DNA from: Chamaecrista fasciculata
Lineage: Eukaryota > Streptophyta > Magnoliopsida > Fabales > Fabaceae
DNA length: 64,000 bases
Assembly (NCBI GenBank): GCA_003254925.1
Contig: QANZ01026610.1
Location: 1-64,000 of the forward strand
Direction: 5' to 3'
The notes under the pieces were generated by a model. That model was not told the DNA's origin. It saw only the letters and a list, made by a program, of their open reading frames with translations, and did no database searches. The position numbers were made by a program, and so were the translations under genes. Shown piece by piece: positions 1 to 9,695 of the stretch; within the stretch, counting starts at the first letter, position 1; every line of letters begins with the position of its first letter.

Positions 1-843
1 GTGCAACAACCTTAAAAAGCAGATAAAAAGGGACGGAGGGAGTATTATGATTTTCATTCCCAATATGTGAAAGACAAAAATTGAAGATGAGTTCTTCAAA
101 GATGAGGGTACCAAATTCCAAATAAATTTGAAATGTGGGTAAGGGTGCTCGTGAGTTGGATCAACCCGTTAAAATCAACCTAATATGTTAGTTTGATTTG
201 GACTCACAAGTTGGTTTAGGTTAAAAATTTTGAACCCAGTGTAGTTTAAATTGGACTGCGAGTTTCAAAATTTTGAACTCAATTAATTCAGGTCGTAAAT
301 ATAGGAATTAATTTTTTATTTAGTTAAAATTATATTTTGATTTCTCAAATAATATTATTTTTATAATTTGGGCCATTCATAAATTTTCATTCTCAATTTA
401 GTCCCTCAAACAAATTGTGAAGGACTAAATTGAGGAAAAAAAATTAAGAGGGACCAAATTGAAAAATTAATATATAAGAAATAATAAAATAGTATGAACC
501 AACCTGTCAATGTTTAGTTTGATTGTTTTGGGTTAACTCAATTATATTTTTAGCCCAATCCAATCCAATCCAATCCAATCCAATCCGTCAAATAAAATAG
601 GAGAGAATGCAGACAACAAAGAATTCTCAGCTCAAACCTTTTATTTAGTCATCTCTAAACACACGGACAAAATTTCAAGTGCATGGGAGCCTTATTTCAA
701 TAGCTCATCAATATCATAGTATATAAAAACCAAGCATTCAAGCAAGCTGAGAATAGCCAAAACCTTCAGCAAATAATTCATACACATATGACATCAGTCA
801 TGACCTTGCTAGATTTTTGTGATCAGCCATCTGCTGCTTCTCT
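1..843. repeat. AT-rich spacer with inverted and tandem repeats
   Basis: No gene is visible here; the stretch lies beyond the 3' end of the first PPR gene. It holds an imperfect hairpin made of a motif reading roughly CTCAATTTAGTCCCTCA near 390-405 and its reverse complement near 417-434. A five-fold tandem run of CCAAT lies near 555-586. The 'tagtccctcaaa' wording recurs elsewhere in the window (for example near 19890), so this is probably an old fragment of a dispersed fold-back repeat. Confidence 0.5.
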
Positions 844-2550
844 TCAAACTGTTAATTCCTTGAAGTCATACTGCATAGCAAGTCTTTCAACAGTACTTTG
901 GCTCAGAACCTGTTTCAAATGTAACTCCTTGATAAGTTTTGCCGCGATATCCATTTCTTCTTCCAAAGCAAGCCCTTCAATAAGAATGGAATATGTTGTC
1001 TCATTAGGCATACAACCTCCACCTATCATCATCTGAAACATATCCATAGCCAAGTCTGTTCTTCGACACTTGCAGAGCCCAACTAAAAGTGCGTTATAGT
1101 TATCGGTATCAGGTCTGTATTCATTTTCTTCCAAAATCCTGAATATCTCAATGGCCTCATCTAACATTCCCTCCCTACACATTCCTCTTACCAAAGATGA
1201 ATAAGTATAAGAATCAGGATTGAATCCATAGTTTGTCATTTCATATAATAGTTGAAAAGCAGGATATGTGTTCCCTTTCCTACACAAGCTAGAAATCACA
1301 GTACTGTAGAAATCATGCATAGAGGAATTCTGTTTATTACCCAAACTTTGCAATATGAAGAATGCATCATGCACCTTCCCTACCTCACAAAGCATTGCAA
1401 TAGCATTGTATGTCCCTTCATTCGGATTACAATGCCGATGAACCATTCGATCCAAACACCGGACTATAAGATCAACCTTCCCTTCGTTGCAGAAACGCGC
1501 AATTATAGGGTTATAGCTAGTTGCAGTTGCCTTAAATCCACTCCTTGTCATTTCATCTAAAACCTTGAAAGCATGTTCAGTTTTTCCATGCATTGAAAGA
1601 GAAGTAATTAGAATGTTATAAGTAACCACAGAGGGAGACTTATCTTCACCATTCATCTCAGTTAAAAGCTGGTTTGCCTCCTCCCATCTCCCTTCATAAC
1701 ACAAGCTCCTCAGCAAAATGTTATAACTCACAACACTAGGTTCAAATCCCTTAGTGGGTAATTCCCTAAAAAGCTTAATAGCATCTTCAGTCCTACCTTC
1801 TTTACATAAACCTGTCAACAGAACATTGTAACTCACTAAATTAGGTTCCCCTCCTTTGGCAATAATCTCATCTAGAAGTCTCATAGCTTCGTCTGATCCC
1901 CTTTCCTTATAAGCAGCTTCAAGTAAGAAAGAATAAGTAAATGCATTTGGTATCAATCCTTTCTTGGTTAACCTATCTAAAAGCTGCAAGCTTTGATTTA
2001 ATTTCCCATGCATGCAAAGCCCTTTAACTAGTGTGTTGTAGGTGACAGTGTTAGTAGGAAAGCCACGTTCCTCTATTCTTTCAACTAATTGCATTGCATA
2101 CCCAACATTGCCTCTCTTGCACAAATAATTGACTAAGTATGTATAAGAAGCAGCATCTGGTATAATACCTGAATCTACCATCATCTCCATTACCCTAATA
2201 GATTTCCTCATTTTATTGCATTTGCAAAGATCATACAAGAGCTGAGTTGCTTGAGTTACATCAGGCTTGTGGCCTTTGCTTACCATTTGCTCTAATTGAA
2301 GAAATGCATGATTCACTCTGAACTCCTTACTTTTTGGGTCATTCTTCCCAATCCTCCAATTGGGCAGAGTAATAACAGCATCTTTTGAAGAAATAGTTAT
2401 CTGGGTAGAAGCCAAAACCCTAGAAAAACCCTTGTTGAGAGAAAGGGCGTTGAGGTTTGGAATCTGGCAGTTGAAGCTAGAAGAACCCTTGCTTTTTGTT
2501 TTTGGTGAGAGATTTGCGGCTGGAGATACGGTATTCAGTAGAGTTGCCAT
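844..2550 (-). CDS. P-class pentatricopeptide repeat protein, probably plastid (At1g79080-like)
   Basis: An intact intronless ORF of 568 codons opens with ATG at 2550. Tandem 35-residue PPR units run from about residue 75 to 550, with the classic phrases YNTLVKGLC, YNVLLTGLC and YSSLVRGMC. There is no E or DYW extension, so this is a P-class protein of the kind that binds single-stranded organelle RNA and affects its stability, splicing or translation. The first 60 or so residues are rich in Ser, Thr and basic residues with few acids, as in a plastid transit peptide. The N-terminal wording (MATLLNTVSP, then SLNKGFSRVLASTQITIS) matches what I recall of Arabidopsis At1g79080; this is from memory. 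The RNA target cannot be told from sequence. Single-exon structure is normal for the family. Confidence 0.93.
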   Translation of the reverse strand: MATLLNTVSPAANLSPKTKSKGSSSFNCQIPNLNALSLNKGFSRVLASTQITISSKDAVITLPNWRIGKNDPKSKEFRVNHAFLQLEQMVSKGHKPDVTQATQLLYDLCKCNKMRKSIRVMEMMVDSGIIPDAASYTYLVNYLCKRGNVGYAMQLVERIEERGFPTNTVTYNTLVKGLCMHGKLNQSLQLLDRLTKKGLIPNAFTYSFLLEAAYKERGSDEAMRLLDEIIAKGGEPNLVSYNVLLTGLCKEGRTEDAIKLFRELPTKGFEPSVVSYNILLRSLCYEGRWEEANQLLTEMNGEDKSPSVVTYNILITSLSMHGKTEHAFKVLDEMTRSGFKATATSYNPIIARFCNEGKVDLIVRCLDRMVHRHCNPNEGTYNAIAMLCEVGKVHDAFFILQSLGNKQNSSMHDFYSTVISSLCRKGNTYPAFQLLYEMTNYGFNPDSYTYSSLVRGMCREGMLDEAIEIFRILEENEYRPDTDNYNALLVGLCKCRRTDLAMDMFQMMIGGGCMPNETTYSILIEGLALEEEMDIAAKLIKELHLKQVLSQSTVERLAMQYDFKELTV

Positions 2551-2944
2551 GATTGAACTCCCTAGGTAACCTTGACAAGAAGAACAAAAATCAACATTCT
2601 AGGTTTGTTCTACAGGGCCAAAATACAAACATCTCAATGATGGAGAAAAAAGAGTGAGGAAAAAGAATAAAGAAGATTGAAAAAGTGTAAAGAAGAAGTT
2701 AGAGGCAAAGAATATAGATTAAGAGAAGGTTTCAGAAGTTCAAGTGTTTAGGATACAGAGGAGAAGGAGAAAGGGAAATGTTCTTACTTATTCAGTTATT
2801 TGTATTCAGCAGCGTTGGCTCTGTGCCGACCACAATTCCTTCCTTCGTTATCCAAATTGGTCAAATCTGTAATTAACTCACATGAACTATTTTAAACAAC
2901 TGGAGTCGTTTTAGTTGGTGTTATATAAACGTGAAAGACAAAAG

Positions 2945-3250
2945 CACCATTTAGGCCCCCAAATTTTGTATTAACTTTCAATTTCATCCGTAATCTTTTT
3001 TTGTTGTCAATTTCATCTTCAATATTTTATATTTTGGTCAATTTTATTCTTTTACTAACTTCTTTCATTAAATTAACGAAGTTTTTCAATTTCATCTCCA
3101 CGTATAATCAGTTGTTAGCATTTAGGTAAAGTAAGCAAATGATAAAATTGACTAAAATGTAAAATACTGGGGATGAATTGATAACAAAAAAAAAATTTGG
3201 AACGAAATTGAAAATTAATAAAAAAATTTGAAGTTCGAAGGAAGCTTTTG
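2945..3250. repeat. Palindromic fold-back (MITE-like) element
   Basis: The left arm (about 2945-3055) reads through phrases such as tttcaatttcatc and ttttggtcaattttat. The right arm (about 3138-3250) repeats them as reverse complement (gataaaattgactaaaatg, gatgaattgataac, gaaattgaaaatta). It has no coding capacity. The arms resemble those of the element at 32440-32890. It lies between the two PPR genes. Confidence 0.6.
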
Positions 3251-3388
3251 CCGAGGTGAAAACTTTATTTTAGTTCTCTATCTATAAGTTAAATTTTATT
3301 TGGCCAAAGTAATTTTGGTGAGGTTACAAATCAATCTTGCTTTTTGGTTAAAGTTTAAATTTTTTGGTTTCAATTATTGAATATGACC

Positions 3389-3415
3389 ATATATATATAT
3401 ATATATATATATATA
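3389..3415. repeat. (AT)n microsatellite next to a Helitron end
   Basis: This is an uninterrupted AT dinucleotide run that ends at the CTAG of the putative Helitron terminus, so it would be the target side of the insertion. Helitrons insert between A and T, and such a tract offers many AT targets. Confidence 0.9.
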
Positions 3416-3449
3416 CTAGGGGCTTTGCGTGCCCTAACGAGCACGCAAA
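3416..3449 (-). mobile_element. Helitron 3' terminus (minus strand)
   Basis: On the minus strand a 9-bp perfect stem is formed by 3441-3449 and 3424-3432 (TTTGCGTGC and GCACGCAAA, 8-nt loop). A short spacer and CTAG (3419-3416) follow, and the next minus-strand base is T. Hairpin, short spacer, CTRR, then T is the accepted signature of plant Helitron 3' ends. The element body would extend to higher coordinates. I could not place its 5' TC end. Confidence 0.7.
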
Positions 3450-3589
3450 TATGTATGTAAAATAAATAAGAGACTAAATTGTTAACTTAGTAAAGAAAGA
3501 GAGACCAAATAGTAAATTTTCTCTTATTTTTAATTTCATAGACTATAGTTTTAAACATGGACGACCAGAAAGGGGTGGAGCCATATAAT

Positions 3590-4160
3590 ATAAGATATAT
3601 ATATATATCTATTGTTTCAAGTTCGATTGTGGCGAGTCACAAACTATATTTTTTTTACGAGTCATTTCTTTGTCCAGTTAGAGTCGCTAACAAATGAAGT
3701 CAAATTGAGCTCCAAAAGTAGGTCACTCCTTTAATAGTCAAATAAGCGAAGTTGGTCATATCTTTTTCATTTCAAACCCGATTGCGATGAGTTTAGAGTT
3801 ACAGATTACCTTTAACAAGTCATTTTCTGCTTTGTCGAGATAGTCACCAATGAGGAAGACAAATAGGATACGAAAGTAGCATTTTATAATTTTTCACTTT
3901 TTAACTCTCAAGAGTAACTCGTAGCTCCGAATTCCTTGCAATCAGACTTCAAACGAGAAAAATATGACCAACTTCACCTCTAACTGTGAAATGAGCAGTC
4001 CACTTTTTGAAATCTACTTTGATCTTGTTTGTTGATGGACCTAACTGAACAAAAAAAAAAAAGACTCCTCAAAAGTAACATGTAACTCAGGACTCGTCGT
4101 ATTCAAACTTGAAATGAGAGACATATGATCATGTTCATTCGAGACCAATGATTGAAACTT
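3590..4160. repeat. Dispersed repeat module shared with 23086-23600 and 35741-36569
   Basis: The stretch carries the recurring phrases 'tcatatctttttcatttcaaacccgattgcgatgag' in shortened form and, inverted, 'cttcaaacgagaaaaatatgaccaact'. Close relatives occur in the palindromic elements at 23 kb and 36 kb. There is no coding potential. It probably lies inside the Helitron whose end is at 3416 or was inserted into it. Confidence 0.5.
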
Positions 4161-4843
4161 TTGGAAAACTCAAAGACCAAAATTACAACATAAAAAAAAA
4201 AAAGATAAATGACTAGACTGCAACTAACCTAAAAAATAAAAGATCGAAATTCTCTTATTCTTAATCACCAAAAGCAGATTAATTTGTGATTTAAATTTCT
4301 TTCAATGAACAAAAGATTTTCTTCTTTTCTCCATCAATTCACTTATTATAATTCATATTATATAAAGATAATTTGGGTTAGATGTCTAACTCAAGGATAA
4401 TAAGAAAAAATAGGTAGAATATGTTCAGGAAGAAATGAAAAAGTTCCATCGTTTAAGGAAAGTCGGAGGTTTGAATCATGCTTTGTGTATGCAGCAATTA
4501 ATTAACTAACGATAGACTCTTAAATAAAGGACAAATTCGCAGAGGATTATTCTTTGGCTTGTCGAGCGGAGAGATTTCTTGGGGAAAAAACCATGAAGAA
4601 GTTTCCGGCCCAAAAAAAAAAATTCCAAACCTAAATTTAGTGTCATAATGTCACATTTTATTGAGGTATTAGAGTGACTCAGTAAAATTTTAGAGAAAAC
4701 ACTGTCCATCGTTTAAATCATCAATTCAATGGAAGTCATAACTCACAAGGATAATTTAAATCGAGCCTGAGTTCAAAGTTCAAAGCTTTTGCCTTTGCCT
4801 TTGCCTTTGCCTCTCTTCTTCTTCCTTACTTCTCTGCCTCCAA

Positions 4844-6901
4844 GTGGAGGCTGAAGCAAAGGTGGCTCAATCTCACGCAGCTCTCAACCTCGTTAAATCC
4901 GCCTTGAATGTCGGCGATTTCCGACGTGCCCGTCAGCTGTTTGATAATATTCCTCAACCAGATCCCACCATTTGTGCCATACTAATCTCCGCTTTCACCA
5001 AACATGGACTTCCCAACGACTCTATAAACCTCTACACTTCGCTCCACACACGAGGAATCAAACCCGACAAAATTGTACTTTTGGCGGTTATTAAAGCTTG
5101 CGCTGCTTCAAGCGATGTTATACGAGCCAAAGAGGTTCATGATCATATGATACGATACGGGTTTCAGTCTGATATTGTGTTGGGTAATGCATTAATTCAT
5201 GCCTATGCTAAATGTAAACATGTTGAGGATGCAAGACAAGTGTTTGATGAAATGCCTACGAAAGATGTTATTTCTTGGACATCGTTATCCTCATGTTACA
5301 TCAATTGTGGATTGCCTAGACAAGGTTTGGCAGTCTTTCGTGAAATGGGGTTGAATGGGGTGAAACCTAATTCGGTTACAGTGTCTACTGTTTTGCCTGC
5401 GTGCTCTGAATTGAGGAATTTAAAGTCAGGAAGGGAAATTCATGGGTTTGCAATCCGACATGGAATAGAAGAAAATGTGTTTGTTTGCAGTGGACTTGTA
5501 AATATGTATGCAAGATGTTTAAGTGTAAAACAAGCTCGATTAGTATTTGATAGGATGTCTTACCGAGACGTTGTGTCTTGGAACGTTGTTTTAACAGCAT
5601 ACTTCATGAACAAAGACGATGAGAATGGTCTTGCTCTGTTTTTCCAGATGAGCAAAGAAGGAGTTAAAATGGATGAAGCTACGTGGAATGCTGTTATAGG
5701 CGGATGCATGGAAAATGGCCAAACAGAGAAGGCACTGAATATGCTTAGGGAGATGCAATATATGGGATTTAAACCCAATCAGATAACAATAAGTAGTATT
5801 TTACCAGCTTGCTCAATCTTTGAGAGCTTGAGGATGGGCAAAGAACTACACTGCTATCTCTTCAGGCATTGGTTAATTGGTGACTTAATAAGCTCAACGG
5901 CTCTGGTTTATATGTATGCTAAATGTGGTGACTTGAATCTCTCACGGAGTGTCTTTAACATGATGCCCAGAAAGGATATTGGAGCTTGGAACACAATGAT
6001 CATTGCAAATGCAATGCATGGAAATGGAGAGGAAGTGCTGTTGCTCTTTAACAACATGATACGGTTAGGGGTCCAACCGAATTCTGTTACTTTTATCGGT
6101 ATTCTGTCTGGTTGTAGTCACTCTAGACTAGTAGAGGAAGGTCTTAAGATCTTTAATTCGATGGGTAGGGATCACATGGTAGAACCTGATGCTTATCACT
6201 ATTCCTGCATGGTCGATGTATTTAGTCGTTCTGGACGCCTTGAAGAGGCATACGAGTTTATACAGAGAATGCCTATGGAACCAACTGCTGGTGCTTGGGG
6301 AGCACTTCTTGGTGCATGTAGAGTTCATAAAAATGTGGAGCTGGCAAAAATTGCAGCCAAGAAGCTTTTTGAGATTGAACCAAATAACCCTGGAAATTAT
6401 GTTTTGCTATTCAACATCCTTGTGACTGCCAAACTATGGAGTGAAGCTTCAGCAACCAGAACATTGATGAAAGAGAAAGGAATTGCGAAAGCATCCGGTT
6501 GTAGTTGGCTTCACGTGGGCAATAGAGTTCACTCGTTTGTAGTTGGAGACAGAAGCAGTACCCAAAGTGATAAGATTTATCAGTTTTTGGATGAGTTGGG
6601 TGAGAAAATGAGATTGGCTGGGTATATGCCTGACACTGATTATGTTCTGCAAGATGTTGATCAAGAGGAGAAAGCTGAGAGTCTTTGCAACCACAGTGAG
6701 AAGCTTGCTGTGGCTTTTGGGATACTCAATTTGAATGGACAATCAACAATAAGGGTTTTTAAGAATTTGAGAATATGTGGTGACTGTCATAATGCCATTA
6801 AATACATGTCAATCATAGTGGATGTGACTATAATTGTCAGAGACACCTTGAGATTTCACCACTTCAGAAATGGGAATTGTTCTTGTCATGACTTATGGTG
6901 A
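4844..6901 (+). CDS. DYW-class PPR protein (putative organelle RNA C-to-U editing factor)
   Basis: The ORF of 685 codons shows PLS-type PPR repeats (for example DVISWTSLSSCYINCG, SGREIHGFAIRHG). E and E+ motifs follow (SGCSWLHVGNRVHSFVVGD), then a C-terminal DYW domain. The deaminase-like signature is complete: HSEK (HxE) near residue 616 and CGDCH (CxxC) near 646. The last three residues are DLW instead of DYW. Family knowledge says such proteins select and deaminate specific cytidines in plastid or mitochondrial RNA. The start is odd: an in-frame TAA at 4757 is followed by no ATG, and the apparent first codon of the conserved-looking N-terminus is GTG at 4844. The first in-frame ATG lies about 100 codons later, within the PPR repeats. 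Possible explanations are a non-AUG start, an upstream coding exon, a start-loss allele or a base error. Confidence 0.88.
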   Translation: MEAEAKVAQSHAALNLVKSALNVGDFRRARQLFDNIPQPDPTICAILISAFTKHGLPNDSINLYTSLHTRGIKPDKIVLLAVIKACAASSDVIRAKEVHDHMIRYGFQSDIVLGNALIHAYAKCKHVEDARQVFDEMPTKDVISWTSLSSCYINCGLPRQGLAVFREMGLNGVKPNSVTVSTVLPACSELRNLKSGREIHGFAIRHGIEENVFVCSGLVNMYARCLSVKQARLVFDRMSYRDVVSWNVVLTAYFMNKDDENGLALFFQMSKEGVKMDEATWNAVIGGCMENGQTEKALNMLREMQYMGFKPNQITISSILPACSIFESLRMGKELHCYLFRHWLIGDLISSTALVYMYAKCGDLNLSRSVFNMMPRKDIGAWNTMIIANAMHGNGEEVLLLFNNMIRLGVQPNSVTFIGILSGCSHSRLVEEGLKIFNSMGRDHMVEPDAYHYSCMVDVFSRSGRLEEAYEFIQRMPMEPTAGAWGALLGACRVHKNVELAKIAAKKLFEIEPNNPGNYVLLFNILVTAKLWSEASATRTLMKEKGIAKASGCSWLHVGNRVHSFVVGDRSSTQSDKIYQFLDELGEKMRLAGYMPDTDYVLQDVDQEEKAESLCNHSEKLAVAFGILNLNGQSTIRVFKNLRICGDCHNAIKYMSIIVDVTIIVRDTLRFHHFRNGNCSCHDLW

Positions 6902-7507
6902 TTATCTGAATGCAAGTTATTGGAATAACTTTTGGGGTTTCTTGGAAGAAACTTATTGGCTTCCTGATGAATTTGTTAAAAGATTAAAAACAAAAAGCTG
7001 AAAGATTGGTTATTTTTCCTAGAATTTGTGGATTAGAAAAATTGTATGGTTCAGTTGTGGAATAAAAAGTTCACTGCCAAGACAAAATGATTCAGTTTGT
7101 GTAATTTGATTCCAGTTTTACCACAGTGATCCGTCCATAGAAGAATACAGTGTAACGTGTCTTTTGCTTTGTTTTATTTTTTATTTTCTACGTACATTTG
7201 AGCTTAGTTCTTTTCGTGAGAAAAGTTCAGTTGTTTAGCAGATTAAAATATTGATCACATTGCCTGCAGCCACAGTACGAAGACCAAAGACTATAGAGAC
7301 GTATGGTAAGATCCTCACACACAAAGAAGCAGGTTATATGGTATTCTCCCTGGATCTAATTGATCAACAGAATCCGTGAGCATTGATTTTTGCAACAAAA
7401 TGGATTATTTCTTTTATTTTCAATGGATAATAAGGTAGTAAATGAAGAAGTACAAAAAACAATATAGCTTTAAATTTAAAACTTTGAAAGTCCACTCATA
7501 AAATTAT
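6902..7507. other. Convergent 3' intergenic region
   Basis: This gap lies between the stop of the DYW PPR gene and the stop of the thaumatin-like gene on the other strand. It should hold both 3' UTRs and polyadenylation sites. AATAAA-like words occur (for example gaataaaaag near 7061). No further gene is visible. Confidence 0.5.
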
Positions 7508-8338
7508 TCAGGGGCAAAACTTAAGGGAATAGTTTGCCCTACCAGAGCAAGTAAAAGTGCTGGTTTTATCATCATAAGCATAGCTATAAGCTTGAGGGCA
7601 TTGGTTCTTAAAGATCTTCGAATAATCGGTCGGCGGGCAGTTATCAGGTGTACCAAATGAACCAGTGCAACAATACTGAGGTTGGTTCAGAGCCAAACAT
7701 GCACTCTTGCAGGCAATCACATTTCCTCCTGAATCCTTCACTGCAAAATTTGGAGGACAAACACTGTTCACATTTCCAGGGCAGCTTGTTTTATTGCATC
7801 CCTCTGACCCTTCTTCTGGTGTTATCGATACCGGTAGATTGAACCCATCAACAAGACTAATATCATAGAAATCTAGCCCTTCATTTGCATCCAAAGTGAA
7901 TTCCATTAAAGAAACTGGTGGGATAGCACCAGCTCCATTACATGCTATCTGACCAGAGCCACAGTCACCTGTAGCACAAGCAAATTTTCCAGAAGGGTCT
8001 GAAGAACATGGGTATCGTGCCCAGAACCGGCCGGACCAAGGACGAGGGACATTGAGAGTGAAGGAAGATTTCGGGGATAGTGCAAAACCAGTTGAAGATA
8101 ATTGTGGGGTGCCACCTCCTGTAAGGGTGCCTGGCCAGATAGTGAATGGACAGTTGTTTGTGAAGGTGAATGTTGCTGAGTTAGCTCCTGTGTTCATGAA
8201 AATGAATGACATCTTTGAAATTTGAGCTTGTTAAAATTTTGAAGAATAAGAAAGATATAAGAGAAAAGGAAATAAGAACTTGCCTGAGAGGAAAAGGATG
8301 ACAATGGTGAGAGCAAGAAATGCTGCTGCATTTTCCAT
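7508..8338 (-). CDS. Thaumatin-like protein (PR-5 family), two exons
   Basis: Exon 1 is 8284-8338 and exon 2 is 7508-8187, giving 244 residues. Exon 1 encodes a hydrophobic signal peptide ([18 protein letters not shown]). Joining it to exon 2 gives the mature start [20 protein letters not shown], which is typical of the family. The thaumatin signature [17 protein letters not shown] is present. I count sixteen cysteines in the mature part, the standard eight-disulphide number, and the acidic-cleft residues (R, E, D, D, D) can be placed. The product is a secreted, defence- or development-related protein; many relatives bind beta-glucans. The 96-nt intron fits only with a GC donor (AG|GCAAGT) and an AG acceptor (ACAG|GA); the nearby GT cannot give an open frame. 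An ATG at 8212 would give a version without a signal peptide and is unlikely to be the start. Confidence 0.93.
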
Positions 8339-8413
8339 TTTGTGAAATGTGAATGACTTGGATTAGACTGATTTGGTTTGATTTTGTTGTTTCTTGCAAA
8401 CAGGTAAAATATT

Positions 8414-8431
8414 CTCTAATATATATATATG
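8414..8431 (-). promoter_or_regulatory. TATA-box candidate of the thaumatin-like gene
   Basis: A TATATATATATTAG tract on the minus strand lies about 80-90 bases upstream of the start codon at 8338, a normal TATA distance for a plant gene with a short leader. Confidence 0.45.
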
Positions 8432-8456
8432 AAGAAAAGGTAGCTTGGTTAATCAA

Positions 8457-9695
8457 TCAATCTGCTGCTAGTAGAGGACCCATTTCGTTAATGATTTCAA
8501 TTTTCCCTCACATTTTTTAATAATCTGTTTCTTTTTAAGAAAACGATGGATTAGTTATCAAGTAACATGTCTATAATTGAAAGGTTCATGCCTCATGGCT
8601 CCATCCATTCCATGTGGATCATATATACCATTAAAGGTTAATATCACTGGGACGTTATGTTAATCCTTTTATATTTTATAACCATCAAAAGACTCCATGT
8701 TTAGTATGGAAAGTTAGGAATTTTGATTTTGAAAGAAAGAGGGGCACTCATTTAACTTGATTGTTGCTAATAGGTATATATTATAGATAGTCATTTTGTA
8801 ACATGGAGGAATTTAAGAGTGCCACCAATAGTTTTTCATCTGAATTCTGAAATATTCTGCTACAAGACTCGGTCAATTTTTCTACGGAAAAAGTGTTTGT
8901 AATTAATGAATAATGATTTTGAGCGATCATTATGTTTCAATCCTCTAAAGTTGATGACATTCAACAATTAAAAAAAATGATTAATTAGCAATTATAGTAT
9001 TACCTTGGAACTATATTCAATGTTGGCATATGGTGAATTTGATCAAAAAAATACATAACTAACTGCGTGCCCGCCATGCTATCCCAAAAATGCATTGTCC
9101 TTAACAATCAAGCCAAAGAAACGTAGAGAGATGAAATAGAATTTGGCTAAATTGCGTCCTCTTCTACTTTACTCTCAAGAAGAACAGCTTATCTAGTATT
9201 CGAATTTCCCAGTAATAAATTGAATCATATGCGTGATGGAATATGTTAACGCTTTACCATTGGAAAATAAAGATACATTCACTGTAAAAATGGAAAGTTT
9301 GACTTTTACTTGGTTTAACCCAGAAATTCATTTCTTAATTCATTTTGGATGGAGAGAGCAAATAAAATATCTAAAACATCAATACATGCATAAGATAAAA
9401 ACGAATGACTGGCAGAAGCAATCCATTTATACGAATTGACAAATAGAAAGATGATAGTTTAAGGTATTCACAGAAACTGTTAATCCGGCATGTAAAACAT
9501 GAGGAACAAGACAGAACTTGCGTCATAAAGTCACTAATTTCAAACCAATATAAGTAAAATACTTAGCATATTCTCAAGTCAACATACTCTTTACATGTTC
9601 TACAGCCCAGTTTCGTACATGATGTAGCAACATTACAAAACTCAAAACTCTAGGATATTTCGATAGAGCAGGCAACAAACTACTAATTATATAAT
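8457..9695. other. Intergenic spacer between thaumatin-like gene and LSM8
   Basis: The stretch is AT-rich with no convincing gene. The part nearest 8457 should be the upstream region of the thaumatin-like gene; the part nearest 9695 should be the 3' UTR of LSM8. A 68-codon ORF at 9233-9439 has no recognisable features and I treat it as chance. Confidence 0.5.
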
